A DNA stretch of 64,000 nt from Euglena gracilis (taxonomy: Eukaryota; Euglenida; Euglenophyceae; Euglenales). The first letter of the stretch is position 1; every line of letters begins with the position of its first letter. The notes below the pieces were generated by a model. The model saw nothing but the letters and a program-made list of their open reading frames with translations. It was not told the origin of the DNA and made no database searches. Of this stretch, positions 52,468 through 64,000 are shown piece by piece. Position numbers and translations under genes: made by a program. Location of the stretch: the NCBI GenBank assembly GCA_039621445.1, contig CP154955.1, forward strand, positions 11,334,241-11,398,240. Direction: 5' to 3'.

Positions 52468-54640
52468 TTGGGTATCTCAAATGGCATTTAAAAACCTTCA
52501 GAACAAAAGGCAAAATAAAAAATAAATAAATAAATAAAAATTCAGAACAAAGGGCCTCCTCTTTGAATTCTGGACGAATTTAGCCGTCCATTGCCGATGC
52601 GTTTACTGTTTCGAAACGGCATTCTGTCAGAAGCATGTATCAGAGGTCAGGACAAAGGCAACACCACAGTTCAAAACAAAAAAAGAAAAAAAACAAAAGA
52701 GCGGAACCAGGAGGACAGGGGGGTGGCAAATGGACGAAAAATGGTGGAAAATGAGTCAAAATTCGGGGGGGGGGGATTTTTTTTTGGCGGCGCCCTTTCC
52801 CGTCCCCAAGTCAATGCGCGCCCCGAGTCAAACCCCCGCGGCGCCGACGGACTCCAGCCTAAGGGCCGATCCTGAAGTGGCCCTTGACAAAAAAAATCCG
52901 GTCCCTCCTATGGACAGCACCAGCGGAGCCGATGTCGCGTCCATGCGGTCGCTGCGGGCACTGCGAGGCAGGGCGGACCTTAAGCAAATGTTTACCTGTC
53001 AATCCTACGGGGAATGGACACAAAAGATTAACATGTAAAAAATCCATTGGAAAATGTCAATCGGGGGGGGGGGAGCGTCGCCCATCTACCCAAAAGTCAA
53101 AGCGTCGATCAATTTCCCCAGATTCCCCTGGATGGACCCCTATCAGGCCTAAGGAGATCCTGGGGTGTCCTTGACAACCGGTCCCTTATGACAAGCACCT
53201 GGGGGGGGGGGGGTCAGCAGCGATCGGCAGCGGTCGGCAAATGTTTACCTGTCAACCTACTCTGGAATTGGACCACAGCAAGCCCCTCATGTAACATGGG
53301 GATCCATTGGAAACGATGCGTCATCAGAGGAAGAGAGGTCCAAGACATCATCTTAACTAGTCGTATGACCGGGTTCCTGAAACATGTGACCGGGGGGGGG
53401 GGGGGTCATAACGCCCCCATGACCTGCAACCTGTGACCGGGAGTGGTTGTAAATGAGGGGGCGGTCATAGGTAAGGTGACGCACTGTTAAATTTTCCGCA
53501 ACCTGCTTGTCGATGTGCGCAAATGCGCAAATCGACATTTTTTTTACAAAAATGACAAGGTATGACCCCAAAAAAACCCAAAATGGAAACAAGATGGGAT
53601 GTGGTGCCCAAGACGCGGAGATGGAAGCAGGGACTTTGGTAAATAGGGTGCCCAAGAGCAGGTGCCAATACAGCATATGGTATACACAATGCCCAGCAAA
53701 GCTGTCCTATTTAGTTTTGAACCCTGCAATGGCTGTCCTATTAACTTACGATATTGACTGAACGATTTGGGGAGGTGTGCCCAAGCTGTGTGAGAAATTG
53801 GTGGTCGGGTGGGCAAATGCACAAATGGATGGTGTGCGCAAATGCGCACACCAACTGTGTAACTGTGAAAAGGACCATGTGTGCCAGCTGAAATTGATGT
53901 GTTTGAAAAATTGTACAAGTGGTGGTAGGTGTGTAAATGCGAAAAAAAATTTTGGTCGGTTTGCGCATCTGCGCACACCAACCTCTTGTGAAGCTGAACA
54001 CACGTGCCATTTAGAGGGTGTGGAACCACTGAAGTTTGGAAATCCTTAAGTGCGAGGTATTTTGTTAAGTTTAAACGCAACAGAATGACCAGCCTGCCGG
54101 CCCAAATTTGGGCAATTTCGGCAATTGAAGCTGTGAAAAACCATTTATTGGCCCCTGAAACATCAAATTAAACAACATTCTCAGGTTTTATCCGCATATA
54201 TGCGCACATCGACCAAAAGAAAGCTTAAGTGCGAGATGCGCCGCCCAAGATCATGTCGGACCAAGGATGAAGCCAGGTGGGGAAAACCCAAACAAGGGCG
54301 GGTGCAACGGTTCGCGGTGACCCCATCCGAAAGGATTTAGTTTTCCATCCGCTGAGATTGTTGCGTGATCGATTCGGCGTTCTGCACCCCCTTTGTAAGG
54401 TTTGGTGGTTGACCCACATGGGGGCTGGGTGTGTCCTTTGGAAGGGGCTTGAAACGTCTCCTGCGGTCCATTGGCTGACTGACAGTTGCCTTGACGTAGA
54501 TGACCCACCCTCCCCCATGTCATTGACCCATTCCAAAATGGTTTGGTTGTTGGTTTTTTTTTAGTGGGGAGGCACAGGATAAACGATGAGGGCATGGGCA
54601 ACATAGCATGGGTGGTGTCGCCACAGGGCAGTCAGAAAAA
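52447..54640. other. Spacer with short repeats, no gene
   Basis: No coding family is seen. A segment of about 80-90 bp with GCAAATGTTTACCTGTCAA and ATCCATTGGAAA occurs twice, at about 52985-53060 and 53235-53325. 53.5-54.2 kb holds repeated hairpins of GTGTGCGCAAATGCGCACAC type. G-runs of 9-12 bases occur at 52765, 53065, 53205 and 53393. Confidence 0.55.
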
Positions 54641-54703
54641 TAAGAAATAAGAAAAAGAAAAAAAAAATAAAAAAAAAAAAATAAACAAAGAAAGGAAGAA
54701 AAA

Positions 54704-54738
<35 letters not shown>

Positions 54739-54866
54739 AAAAAAACACACAAAAAAAAAAAATAAGAAAAAAAAAGAAAAAAAAAAAATATAAAAATAAA
54801 AAAAATAAAAAAAAAAGAAAAAAAAAATAAGGAAAAAAAGAATAAAAAAAAGAAAAAAGAGCTTGC
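54639..54866. repeat. Adenine-rich low-complexity tract
   Basis: About 230 bp almost entirely A with single T, G or C interruptions. It might be an expanded retroposon tail; no retroposon body is recognised beside it. Confidence 0.9.
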
Positions 54867-57006
54867 CCGCCACATTGGCGCCCGGACAGTCCCCTCGAGC
54901 CCCCCCCCCCCCTCCCACAGGGCAGTCCATAAGAAGCACCTATGCCAACCGCAGCAGACCGCAGCCGACCACTGCCGACCGCAGCTTTGCTGTGTGTCAT
55001 AGGTGGGTTGCCGACCGCAGCCGACCGCAGCCGACTGCACAATTTTTTCCAAATTGATGTCAACTTTTCAGTGAGAATGAGGAATTAGGCTCATTTTACT
55101 CCAGATTTGAGGTTTCCTGGCTCATCTGGCTTATGTGGTGGATTTCACGTTTGGCCCTTTTAGGTCGATTTTGACCCTTTTGGCCATTATTGACCATAAT
55201 TACCTCAATATTTGACCGATTTTGACCATTTTGTACTGCTTTTGCACACGTGTAGTAATTTTGCGCTATTTTGTCTGCTTTTTGGGCCACGTTGGCCATT
55301 TTTTTTTGGTCATTTTAAACCACTTATTTTTGTTTTTTTCTTTTTTGGTAAGTTTTGGTCCATTTTGACCATTTCTGGCCATTTTGTGCCAGTTTGTGGG
55401 ATAGAGGATGCATTTTTTTCACTTTTTGCTCCTGGAGTTGCAAAAAGAGTGGACAAAAGCAGCCAAAAGTAGTCAGGGAGCAGACAAAATTGGCCAAAAG
55501 TGGCAGTGAAAAGTGATAATTGAACAAAAGCGGCAAAAAAAGACAAAAAGTTGCCAAAAAGCAGCCAGGAGCACTACAAACACTCCAAGGAGCAGTAATT
55601 AGCATCAAAAAGTGGTTAAAAGTGAAACACTAAGCAGAAGCGCCCAAAAGGAGCCAAGAAGCACAAGAAGCAGCAACGCCGCCGACTGTTTGATTGCCAG
55701 TGTTGCTGCTGTCAGCTTTGAAATTACGATCTGCCATCGTGCAACTTCTCAACCTCAGAGCCACACAAGAAGTCGAAAAGCATTCAAGGCGCGCATGGGA
55801 GGGCACAGTGAGCGTTTTGCCGTGAGGCGCCTGCGCCTCTTCTCGGGGGGTCACCGGGCCAGGATGAGCCAAACGCACATCCCGTGCAGGGCGGCACCAA
55901 AGCGAATACAGCCGGAGGGGGGGGGATGGGAAGCAGAGGAGGGAGGCTGTGAGGAATAGAGAGTGGGAGCAGTGAGGGGAGGAGGGGGAGGAGGGAAAGC
56001 AGAGGGATGGGTTTGAGCTGCGCCAGGCATGGGGCTGGGTAACAGAAACAAGGGCACCATGTGTCGGCGACTTCTCACCCCGCGATTCCCCCAGGAATGG
56101 TATTGTGGAGAATGCAACACACGATGTAACACGCCCGTTTCCAGAATGCAACAAGTCGGGGAAACCGTCCGGTTCGCGGGCCCAGCCCCATGCCCCTCGG
56201 CCGCACGGAACAGGCGTGGCTTCGACCCACGCCACCCACCCACCACCAGGCTGAATTTGACCAACCCGGGGGAGGGTCCCGGACAGGCTTCTTTTTAAGA
56301 CCCCCGGGGGGGAGGGGGAGGCCCCCCCCACCCACCCAGGGTGGCGCGGGACCCCCCCCAAAATCGGGCCCGTTCAAAGCAATTTTCAAAAATTTTCGGC
56401 GCTTCGCGCCGAAAAGGTATACCCAGCGCCTCCGGCGCGGGACCCCCCCCCCCGGGGGGGGGGGGGCCCCCCCGCCCCCCCCCCCCACCCCCCCCCCCCC
56501 CCGGGGGGGGGGGGGGTCAGGTGACTTAAAAAGAAGCCTGGTCCCGGAGCACCCTGGAATGCCGGGGCAGGTGCTACCCCTCCCCCTGGGGGGGTGTTGG
56601 GGCCTGGCTGATCGTGGGCCAAAAAGTGTCCAAAAATGGGCTTTTCTGGGGTTGCAGCACCGAAGGCGCCGGAAGTGCCTTGGCCCAGTGTCCAGGCACT
56701 TTTGGCCGGCCGGGGTCGGATCTGGCTGCCTTGGAGGTCCCGCCCAGGTAGGCACCCCCTCCCCCTTAGTTGCACTAAGGCTTCTGTCTGTTCATGGCAG
56801 GCGCTAACTTCGCTTCTGTGTGGTGAGTGGCCAGGGACCCCTTAACCAGTGCTCTTGTGTTGCTCCCCCTGGCCGGGTGAGCAACTCTGGTGCAATTCGA
56901 GCGCTCAAGGGACATACACTCACCTTGGGTGTGGTTGGTGTGGTGGGTTCCCCCACCCCCGGGTGGGGTCAGTCTCCACTGAAAATTCAGCCTGACCGCC
57001 GCCCGC
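54867..57006. other. Spacer 3' of SPB1, with M1-related palindromes
   Basis: No gene is recognised. CCGACCGCAG repeats lie at 54950-55040. 55.1-55.6 kb is rich in TTTTGACCATTTTGG-like motifs. At 56.29-56.79 kb there are C/G-run palindromes, a TTTTCGGCGC-TTC-GCGCCGAAAA hairpin near 56395 and CCTTAGTTGCACTAAGGCT at 56765, which look like an inverted, diverged M1 element. Confidence 0.5.
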
Positions 57007-60000
57007 CTACCGCTTCTTCTTGCCGCCGCGGCCCCGCACGAGGCCCTCCTTCTTCTTCCGCGTCCACTCGCGGTAGCGCTCGCCCCGCAGGCGGCCGTCG
57101 ATCTTCTGGTCCTTCTTCTTCAGCTTCCGCTTGTCCAGCTTGTTGGAGCGCATCAGCTGCCGGATGGACGGCAGCCCCTTCTTGTTTTGGCTGTGCGGGG
57201 GGGGGGGGGGGGTATGGGGGTGCCACACAACACATCAGCAGGGAGGACTGGTACAAGAAGTGGAGAGCCACATGCGTCGCACATTGCGCAAGAGTCGTGA
57301 TGCAAACAAATGGCTTACAGAAAAAAATGCACATGGTGGTGCATAACAAAAATACAGTTTGTGACAGGTGTGCGTACAGGAGGGGTACATCCAGATGTCC
57401 GTTTGCATACAGCCTGTGGTGTACATGTTGTTTGGTCAAAGCCAGAATTGAAGGTACATGCATAGACGCATAAAGACGTTTGGAGTTCACAGTTCACAAT
57501 ATGCATATAAAACAAAGCAAAGATATTTGAAATATAAAAAAAAATGAAATTTTGGGGTGTTATGGGGCGATTCTTGATTGGTGAGCTTGCTCAACCAGCT
57601 CAGCTGCCCAGCAACCCCCCAGTCCACCACACACACACGCACGCACGCACACACGCATGCACGCACACTACAGACACGCACGCATGCACACACGCACGCA
57701 CACGCACACACTACACACACATGGATACACACATGCACACACCCACAAGACCACATACGCACGCATGCACGCACACACACGCATCCACACACACACACAT
57801 GCATCCACACACATGCATACACGCGCGCACGTACACACATGCATGCGCTGCACACACAACATCCATACATACACGCACATGCACAGACACACACACACAT
57901 ACACATGCACACATAACAGGGGGTCTGGCACACCTGGCATTGGCCTTGTCCTTCTCTGCCAACTTGTTCAGGATGCGGCGAGCCTTCAGGCGGCGCCGGC
58001 CGATGGCCTGCATCACCTTCTTGGATGGCATCGCGTTGATCGCTTTGAACCTCGCCTTCTGCTCCTCCATCTCCTCCTGACGCCACAGGGACAAAATGAA
58101 GCAGAGGCAGAAACGAGGGTTTTGGGGGACCTGCACCCACCCTCCCAGTGTCTGTATCTGGGGCCAGCAGCCACTTGCCCACCCACCCCACCCCTTGGGG
58201 GGGCCACTCTGGCAGTCATTTTGGTTTCCAAAACAAATTAATTCGCACTGGGAAAAAAAAGGTTAACCCCCCTGTCCAGAATGACCCGCTCAACCCAACC
58301 CTCCCCGGGGTCCGGATAGACCCACCCTTTATGGGGGTGACTGATATTCTGTCCCTGACTGATATTCTGTCCCCCTCAACAGAAAATTTTGTGTTAATCT
58401 GTATTTGAAGTTATTGGGTGGAGGCATTTTCGGATACAGCAGGTTCCCAAAAAAATTTGGGATATTTTTGTTAAACAACCCCAAAAAATGCACCAACCAA
58501 GCTGGATCCTATAAACCCCGGGGGGTTTATAAGTGGGGCGGGGGGTAACCTTTGGTCGCCATTCCTGGAAGGGAACCTTGCCCCAACGACCGCCAAAGGC
58601 GGTGGCGAAGGTTGGGACCTGCCTCACCATTTGGGGGAGGGGATTCTTCAGAGGAGAAGTCAAAACTCACCCGATCACTTCGGGGTTCAAGAATTTTCCT
58701 GCTTGGTTCTGATCATATTTTTTGGGTATCTGTTGAAAGTATCTTTTTTTTTGAATTTGGTTCATATTGTATTTAATGCAAAGTTAATGTGCCTGCAATT
58801 CCATGTGTGTGTCAGCCCCAGTTTCGTAGATGTCTTCAAAAAGCTCCGATTTGAAAAGAACCCGAAACAGGGTATCTATTTTAATGTGATTATACAATTT
58901 CATTGGATAAATTGATGAATTAATTAAATTTATTTAAAAGCGATTTTGCAAGGTGCTAAAGAAGTGAAAGATTTTGTAAAGAAGCCAATCATTGCGGAAC
59001 TGCAAAGAAAGCCATTTCCCCAAAATATGTATTTCTGAAGTTTACAACATGACGCTTTTTCAAATGACACCTATTTTTGGTGACATATTATATGTTATAT
59101 GACAACTGACTGTTTCCGCCAGGGATTTTTTTTTTTGAAGCTTTGAAACCAGGGGAGGGGAAAAGGGGGGTGGGTGCGAGGGGAGGAATTGCTATTGCAA
59201 TTTCCCAGCAATTTCAGGCAATTTCTGCAATTTTGGGCGAATTCTGCATTTTTTTGGAAAAAAAATTTGCAATTTTGCGCAATTTTTCCAGTTTGGGCGC
59301 ATCCTGCCCACCATCTTACACGCCGTCCACGCGTGCACAGACAAATCCATCTCACCGTTACTCTGCTTTCATGGCTCTCTACCGCAAGGGGGGGGTGTAA
59401 GTGGGGGGGGGGGGGGTTATAGGTCCCGGTTTGGTTGGTCGGCCCGAGGGGGAGGGTTCATAGGGGGGGGGGGGTTCGCAAATGCTGGCCCCCAGTTGGC
59501 TGTCTCCGGCCTCAGGGGCAATTGCCATTTCCGGCACCGCACCGACGCCGGGGCCAGCGCATCGGCGCCGGACAGTCGGGGCCCGGCCGTTGCGGCCCGG
59601 CGGGCCCCCGGCACACCCGCGTGATGGGCAGGATGCGGAAGCAGGCTTTGCGCTCGTCCCGCTCGAACCAGTCCGGCAACTCCTCGTCGTTGAAGCACCA
59701 GCGGTTCACCGCCGACTCCAGCAGCTCCCGCTTGTCCTGCCGCCCCCCCCAACGCAGAGGATAGCAGTTTAGCACAGAACGGGAGGGTGCACTGTAGATC
59801 AGGGTCATCCAATACTCAGTCCTCCCCAACAATTGCTGTGGGGGGGGGGCGAGGTTCGATGTGGGCAGGGGGTGGCCTGGACTTCCCCTCCTCGCAGTCA
59901 GGCGCTCCCCACCTAAACCCCGGACACCTCCTCTATATCGAACCCTGGAGGGGGTTCTGTGATGTTCAGAAGCGCTCGCAAATGTTTTGAGGAGTGTGCC

Positions 60001-60273
60001 AACAAATGAAACCTAAAAGTCAGCTTAATCGTGATTGGGAGGTTTCTGGTGCCCGCGGAGACTGGATGACAATGGGCAAAGACTAAGCCCTTCCATTTCC
60101 TCCCAGCATCACGTCGAACATCAGATAATCAGGTCGCCAAAAGTTTCGGGGGGGGGGGGGTTCAACTCAGAGACTGACCTGGGTCCCTTGACGGGATCTG
60201 GGTAAAAACAGGCACCCAAAAATGGGAACTGAAAAAATCCCCCAAAATGCCAATTTGCACATATATATATATA

Positions 60274-60326
<53 letters not shown>

Positions 60327-63300
60327 TTATATTTATATACATATATATATAATATGGCAAGACTAGGGGGGAAAACTCGGCAGTTTCTCCAAATTGTGGT
60401 CCAATTTAGGCCAAAATTTAGTCAAACTTTACGCCTGCTTCTGGGTCGGAATTTGGCCTAACTTTTTCCTAAATCGCAACCCTAACCCTAACCCAAATCC
60501 TAACCCTAACCCTACCCCCAAAATTAATGGAAATCCTGCGAATCATGGCGCAAAATCCAAAAATTGGAGTTGGTGAAAGAAGCAGGAGCCCGTCCCCAGG
60601 TTAAACCACTGGCCTCCCCGGGGGGGCCAGTGAGTTAGTAGTTAGCCTTGCCATATATATACTTATATATACCATATACATACATATTATCTAAGACATA
60701 AATTGATATAGATACGAGTTGGATATATATGATTTATAAGATATATTATATGTCGATTTCTTGACCCAAAAATTAAGCTGGGCAGCCCCTTTCTGACCCA
60801 TTTTCACCTCCAAAAGCAAAAAGGCCGTTGCCGACAGCCGCCCTTTGGGCGGCTGGATGAGAAATAAAACTCATTGATGGGGGGGAGTGGTCTGGGGCTG
60901 GGAAGAAAGCTGCTGGCTGGCTGGACCAACTTCTGGGGCCAAACCCCCACCCCACACGACCGCTGGATGTGTGGATGGGGGGAGGGTGGCGCACACCCTC
61001 TTGTCCAGCATCTTGACCGCCATGGCGTGCATCTTGGCGCGCATCAGCGGGTCGCGCAGCGAGTCCGGCAGCTTCTCAAAGCCGCTGGACGCCACCTTGT
61101 TGTCCTTCTTGTACACTGCAGGCAGCCGGGAACGATCCCTGGTCTCTGATGCGTGAGCAACAGTCGGGTCCAGGGTCACCAAGAGAACAGGGCAATGGAA
61201 ATCTTGGCTGCTTGACCTTGCATTGCACACAATCTGACTCTCAAGCAAAGCCAGACCAAATGCTTCCCAACTTGACTCGGGAGGAGCTCGAAATTAGGCA
61301 TTGTGTCGCATGATGGGCATTGGGTCACATGATTTGTTGATGGTTCATCGAGTGCCGCATACACGCATGGTTCGCATCTTTCCGCCGCTTCTTCTTGCGA
61401 GAGCCGTCCTCAGAGCCGCTTTCGCTCTCGTCCGATGAGCTGCTGCCGTCGCCCCACCATTCCAATACACTGGCAGTTGAACATTGCCCCCACCCCACCA
61501 GGTGTCGATATAAGGGCAGGTGGCCCCCCATAGGGGTCTCTGGCTGGAGCTGGACCCAAGTCAGGATCGAACCAACCGAAAAATAGAAAGTGCAAAAAAT
61601 GTCCGAAAACTGCCAATTATGCAAAAAAATCGAATTTTTGACCCCAAATTTTTCCTGGCCAGCCCAAATCTGAAGAATTTTTAACCCATTTTTACCCATT
61701 TTTTGCACCCCCGGAAGCGAAAAATCCGTTACCGTCCAGCCGTCCGAAGGGCGGCTGGAAATAAATAAATCTCGTTGAGCGGGGGGAGAGGGGGTCTCGG
61801 GCTGGAAAAAGGCTGCTGGCTGGCTAAACCCCCCGGGGGGTCAAATCTTCCTAAGCTACACCCTGTATGCCACAACACCCTGCTCTTTTTCGGTGAAAGC
61901 CCCCATTGTGAATGCCCCTGAAAAGGGGGCAATATGGACCCTCCACGTGACGGGAAAAAAAAATGCCAAAAACAAACAAAAAAATTTCGGAAATTAAAAG
62001 CCAAAAGAAACCCAAAAACCACCACAAAAAAGCGCCTACCCTGAGTCCAAGGCGGCGGTCCAGGCCCTACCCGGCGGTGCCACATCCCCCCCCCCCGAGC
62101 TGGGAGGGCGGGGCGGGCGCTCTCCTGCAGCTCGGCGGGCTCCTCCTCCGCCAGCAGGTCGTGGGGGTCATCCCCGGCAGGCAGCTTTGAAGACCCCCAG
62201 GGGGGTGAGGGGGTGATCCCTCTCACCTCTCCCCCCCCAACGTCGGTGTGTGACCCCCCACCTGAGGCTGGGGGGGGGGGGGCTGGAGAAGCGAAGTTAG
62301 CGCCGGCCATAAACAGACAAGAAGCCTGGGGGCTGGGGGGGGGGGGCAGGACTGGACAGGGAGGCCGGTGGGAACCCCCCCCCAATCCTGGTGAGGCGGG
62401 GGGTCCGGCCCCCCACCACACACAAGGATTCCCTTTCCCACTGGGTTTCGGGAATACTCTCTCAGTCTTGGGGGGGGGGGTTGCAATAAAATACGCATCA
62501 AAAAAAAAAGCCAACCACCCCCTCACGGGGTGCCTTACGAGTCAAAGAAAGGCCTGGCCCCCGTCCTCGGAGCCCTCCTCAAGGTCGTCCTCCTCCAAGT
62601 GCTCCCCCGGCACCTCCGCGTCGTCCCCTTCGATGTCGGGCCCAGCGGCCTGCGGGCCGATGGCACGGGTCAGGAAAGGAGCGCGGGAGTAGGAAAAGAC
62701 CCCCCCGGGGTCGGTAAGCAATGGTACACATACTTTCAAATGGCCGCCAACTCCAAAGCCCTGCTGCCTCTCCTTTCACAAAACCAGGCAGTCGTTTTTC
62801 GAAAACCGGTTGCCACTTCCTATCCCCCCCCGGGGGGTAGGTCACTTGGGCCACTCGACCAAAAATGGCCAAAAATCAAAGGAGTTTAGTCAAAAATCCT
62901 AAAAAAATTTCGGCGCCATGTAGCCACTTTCGGCCAATCCTGGCCGAGCCCCCCCGGGGGGTCACTTTGAAAAAACCAGGCAGTCACCCCCGGGGGGGGG
63001 GGGGTCAGACACACCTTAAGCAATGGTGTGCTCCAAGGCACCCGGCAAGCCGCCCACACCCACCAACTCAAACGCCATTGTCCAAATATGCTTCATGGGA
63101 TAAACTATGTATGTGGGATAAGAATATAAATGGATGAGCCAACTTTCCCCCATACTGATGGCTCAGGCATCAAAAAACCACAACACCCAGATGAGAATGA
63201 ATACTTTTCTCTCTCGCCAGGGGGGAGGAACGCAACATGGAGCCTCGAAAATAAGCAATGGAAAAAACGCAAAAAAAAACGCAAAAAAAAACACAAACTG

Positions 63301-64000
63301 CCCATAAAAGCCCCCGGGATGAACACTTTCTGCTGGAGAGGACTTAAAAAATTTTTGGATCCGTCAGACAAATTTTTCATTTGGAGAAAAATAAATGACA
63401 TGTAGTTTGTTGACCAAAAAATGCAAAAAAAAATGATAAAAATTTTGTCCCGGGGAGAAATCATGGCCAAAGTGAGGAATTTTTAATTGTTGAAAAGAAC
63501 TTTCCAACAAAAATTAAAAAATCCCAGGGAAAAAAGCAAAAAAAAAACCACAAAAATTTTTCCGAAAACAATAAATGCAAAAAAAAACGCGTTTGCACCC
63601 CACCTCCTGTTCTCACTTCCCAAATTCACTTGGCCCACAACTGTCAAACTCAAGCAAATAGTCAGAATACCTCCGCAGAGCGGATTCCACGCTTCCGCTT
63701 CTTCAGCTGCTTCTTCTTGATCAGCTTCTCCATGCGGGCGTAGAAGTCCGCGTCGTTCTTGGGGGCGTCCTCCTCCTCCTCCTCCTTCTCGCTCTCGCCC
63801 TCCGACTTCGGCTCCCCGTCCCCCTCCTCCGTGTCCCCCTCCTCCTCTTCGTCGCCATCCTCACCTTCATCAGATTCTGCACGCAGGCAAGCGATGTGGT
63901 GGGCCCACAAATCAGTCCCGGACTGCCCGGAACTCTGAGTTGGATGCCTCGTCCTCGGAATGAATGCACAGGGAGTTGGCGGTCACGAATGCCAGGGACC
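57007..64000 (-). CDS. SPB1: SPB1-like rRNA methyltransferase, linker and C-terminal exons
   Basis: Exons in gene order: 63671-63876, 62539-62649, 62071-62184, about 61363-61478, 60997-61115, 59617-59736, 57934-58076, 57007-57190 (stop TAG). The four last exons join exactly in phase (39, 40, 47+2/3 and 60 codons). They read GFEKLPDSLRDPLM, RELLESAVNRWCFNDEELPD and WFERDERKACFRILPIT, then REEMEEQKARFKAINAMPSK, the signature of the SPB1 C-terminal domain. The tail is Lys/Arg-rich (KLKKKDQ, RGRGGKKKR). Earlier exons are acidic (EEEEEDAPKNDADFYARMEK). SPB1 methylates 25S/28S rRNA in nucleolar pre-60S particles; its FtsJ-type domain would lie beyond the window's right edge. The joins between 62071 and 61478 are not resolved. 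Confidence 0.85.
57628..57925. repeat. (CA)n/(CACG)n-rich intron repeat
   Basis: About 300 bp of ACACAC, ACGC and ATGC mixtures in the last SPB1 intron. Open frames on both strands here are compositional. Confidence 0.9.
58077..59616. other. SPB1 intron
   Basis: No exon is seen. It contains an imperfect tandem pair of ACTGATATTCTGTCCC at about 58342-58375, a CCGCCAAAGGCGG hairpin near 58593, A/T-rich DNA at 58740-59100 and GCAATTT-rich sequence at 59190-59290. The donor is at 59615-59616 and the acceptor at 58077-58078 on the minus strand. Confidence 0.55.
60260..60352. repeat. (AT)n microsatellite
   Basis: About 90 bp of TATATA with AAA and TTT interruptions. Confidence 0.95.
60478..60516. 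repeat. Interstitial CCCTAA telomere-like array
   Basis: Reads AACCCTAACCCTAACCCAAA then TCCTAACCCTAACCCTACCC: about six units of CCCTAA (TTAGGG on the minus strand), two of them altered, inside an SPB1 intron. Confidence 0.8.
62650..63670. other. SPB1 intron with M1-related element (copy 4)
   Basis: 62700-63030 shares with M1 AAAACCAGGCAGTC units, C/G palindromes, ACTTTCGGCCAATCCTGGCC (copy 2 has TTTCGGCCAATCCTGACC) and the right end CACCTTAAGCAATGGT. The left end carries GGTAAGCAATGGTACAC in the same orientation, so the copy is rearranged. 63.1-63.65 kb shows only A-rich sequence. Confidence 0.55.
63877..64000 (-). other. Possible further SPB1 exon at window edge
   Basis: The minus strand reads SLAFVTANSLCIHSEDEASN and then SEFRAVRD before a TGA. 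Codon choice looks like that of neighbouring exons, but no donor with the phase needed by the next exon (63671-63876 starts with 2 bases) is obvious. It could be part of the acidic linker or chance. Confidence 0.3.

Larger units (their letters stand above)
59737..60996. other. SPB1 intron with telomere-like and AT repeats
   Basis: No exon is recognised. It holds (AT)n at 60260-60352, CCCTAA repeats at 60478-60516, and a GCCGCCCTTTGGGCGGC hairpin near 60837. Confidence 0.6.

Noticed and set aside
54520-55063. Phe/Leu-rich minus-strand ORFs resembling membrane proteins
   Set aside because: They are translations of the A-rich tract.
57544-58080. His/Thr-rich and Cys/Val-rich ORFs
   Set aside because: They come from the CA/CACG repeat inside an SPB1 intron.

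Overview
This is nuclear DNA of a eukaryote, read by eye on both strands. Host genes are split into short GC-rich exons separated by long introns full of homopolymers and hairpins. The mobile elements are eukaryotic: tyrosine-recombinase (DIRS-type) retrotransposons and a Penelope-like element with an N-terminal GIY-YIG nuclease. That mix, the GTGTG-type splice donors and the microsatellite load would suit a green alga or another protist. The sequence alone does not fix the species, and I recognised no tRNA or rRNA gene.

Layout. 1-4.7 kb holds short tandem repeats and a decayed, unrecognised coding-like stretch. 4.7-22.2 kb holds two DIRS-type families facing each other tail to tail: B on the plus strand, lacking a visible recombinase, and A on the minus strand with gag-like, RT/RNase H and tyrosine recombinase regions. 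The pair is present twice because an 8.3 kb block (5381-13690) is tandemly duplicated. A second, 10.5 kb tandem duplication (about 16983-27472 repeated as 27473-38204) made a third A copy and also copied five host exons.

Host genes. A WD40-repeat gene on the minus strand runs from about 42.7 kb down to 33.2 kb. Exon phases join from 41.9 kb to the stop codon, and the exons supply seven WD repeats, enough for one beta-propeller. An orphan copy of its last five exons lies at 22.7-27.2 kb. A second minus-strand gene enters from the right edge and ends at 57,007. Its exons join in phase into the acidic linker and C-terminal domain of SPB1, a ribosome-biogenesis rRNA methyltransferase. The methyltransferase domain lies outside the window.

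42.8-52.5 kb is a microsatellite island followed by the Penelope-like element. That element reads GIY-YIG nuclease, then RT, then a proline-rich tail with valine/proline repeats, then a second small ORF. It is bracketed by (GA)n tracts and preceded by a 1.6 kb element with 195 bp direct terminal repeats, also between (GA)n tracts. A palindrome-rich MITE-like family (M1) recurs in introns and spacers from 38.8 to 63.0 kb. Many reading-frame breaks fall in homopolymers, so consensus errors are a real alternative to decay throughout.
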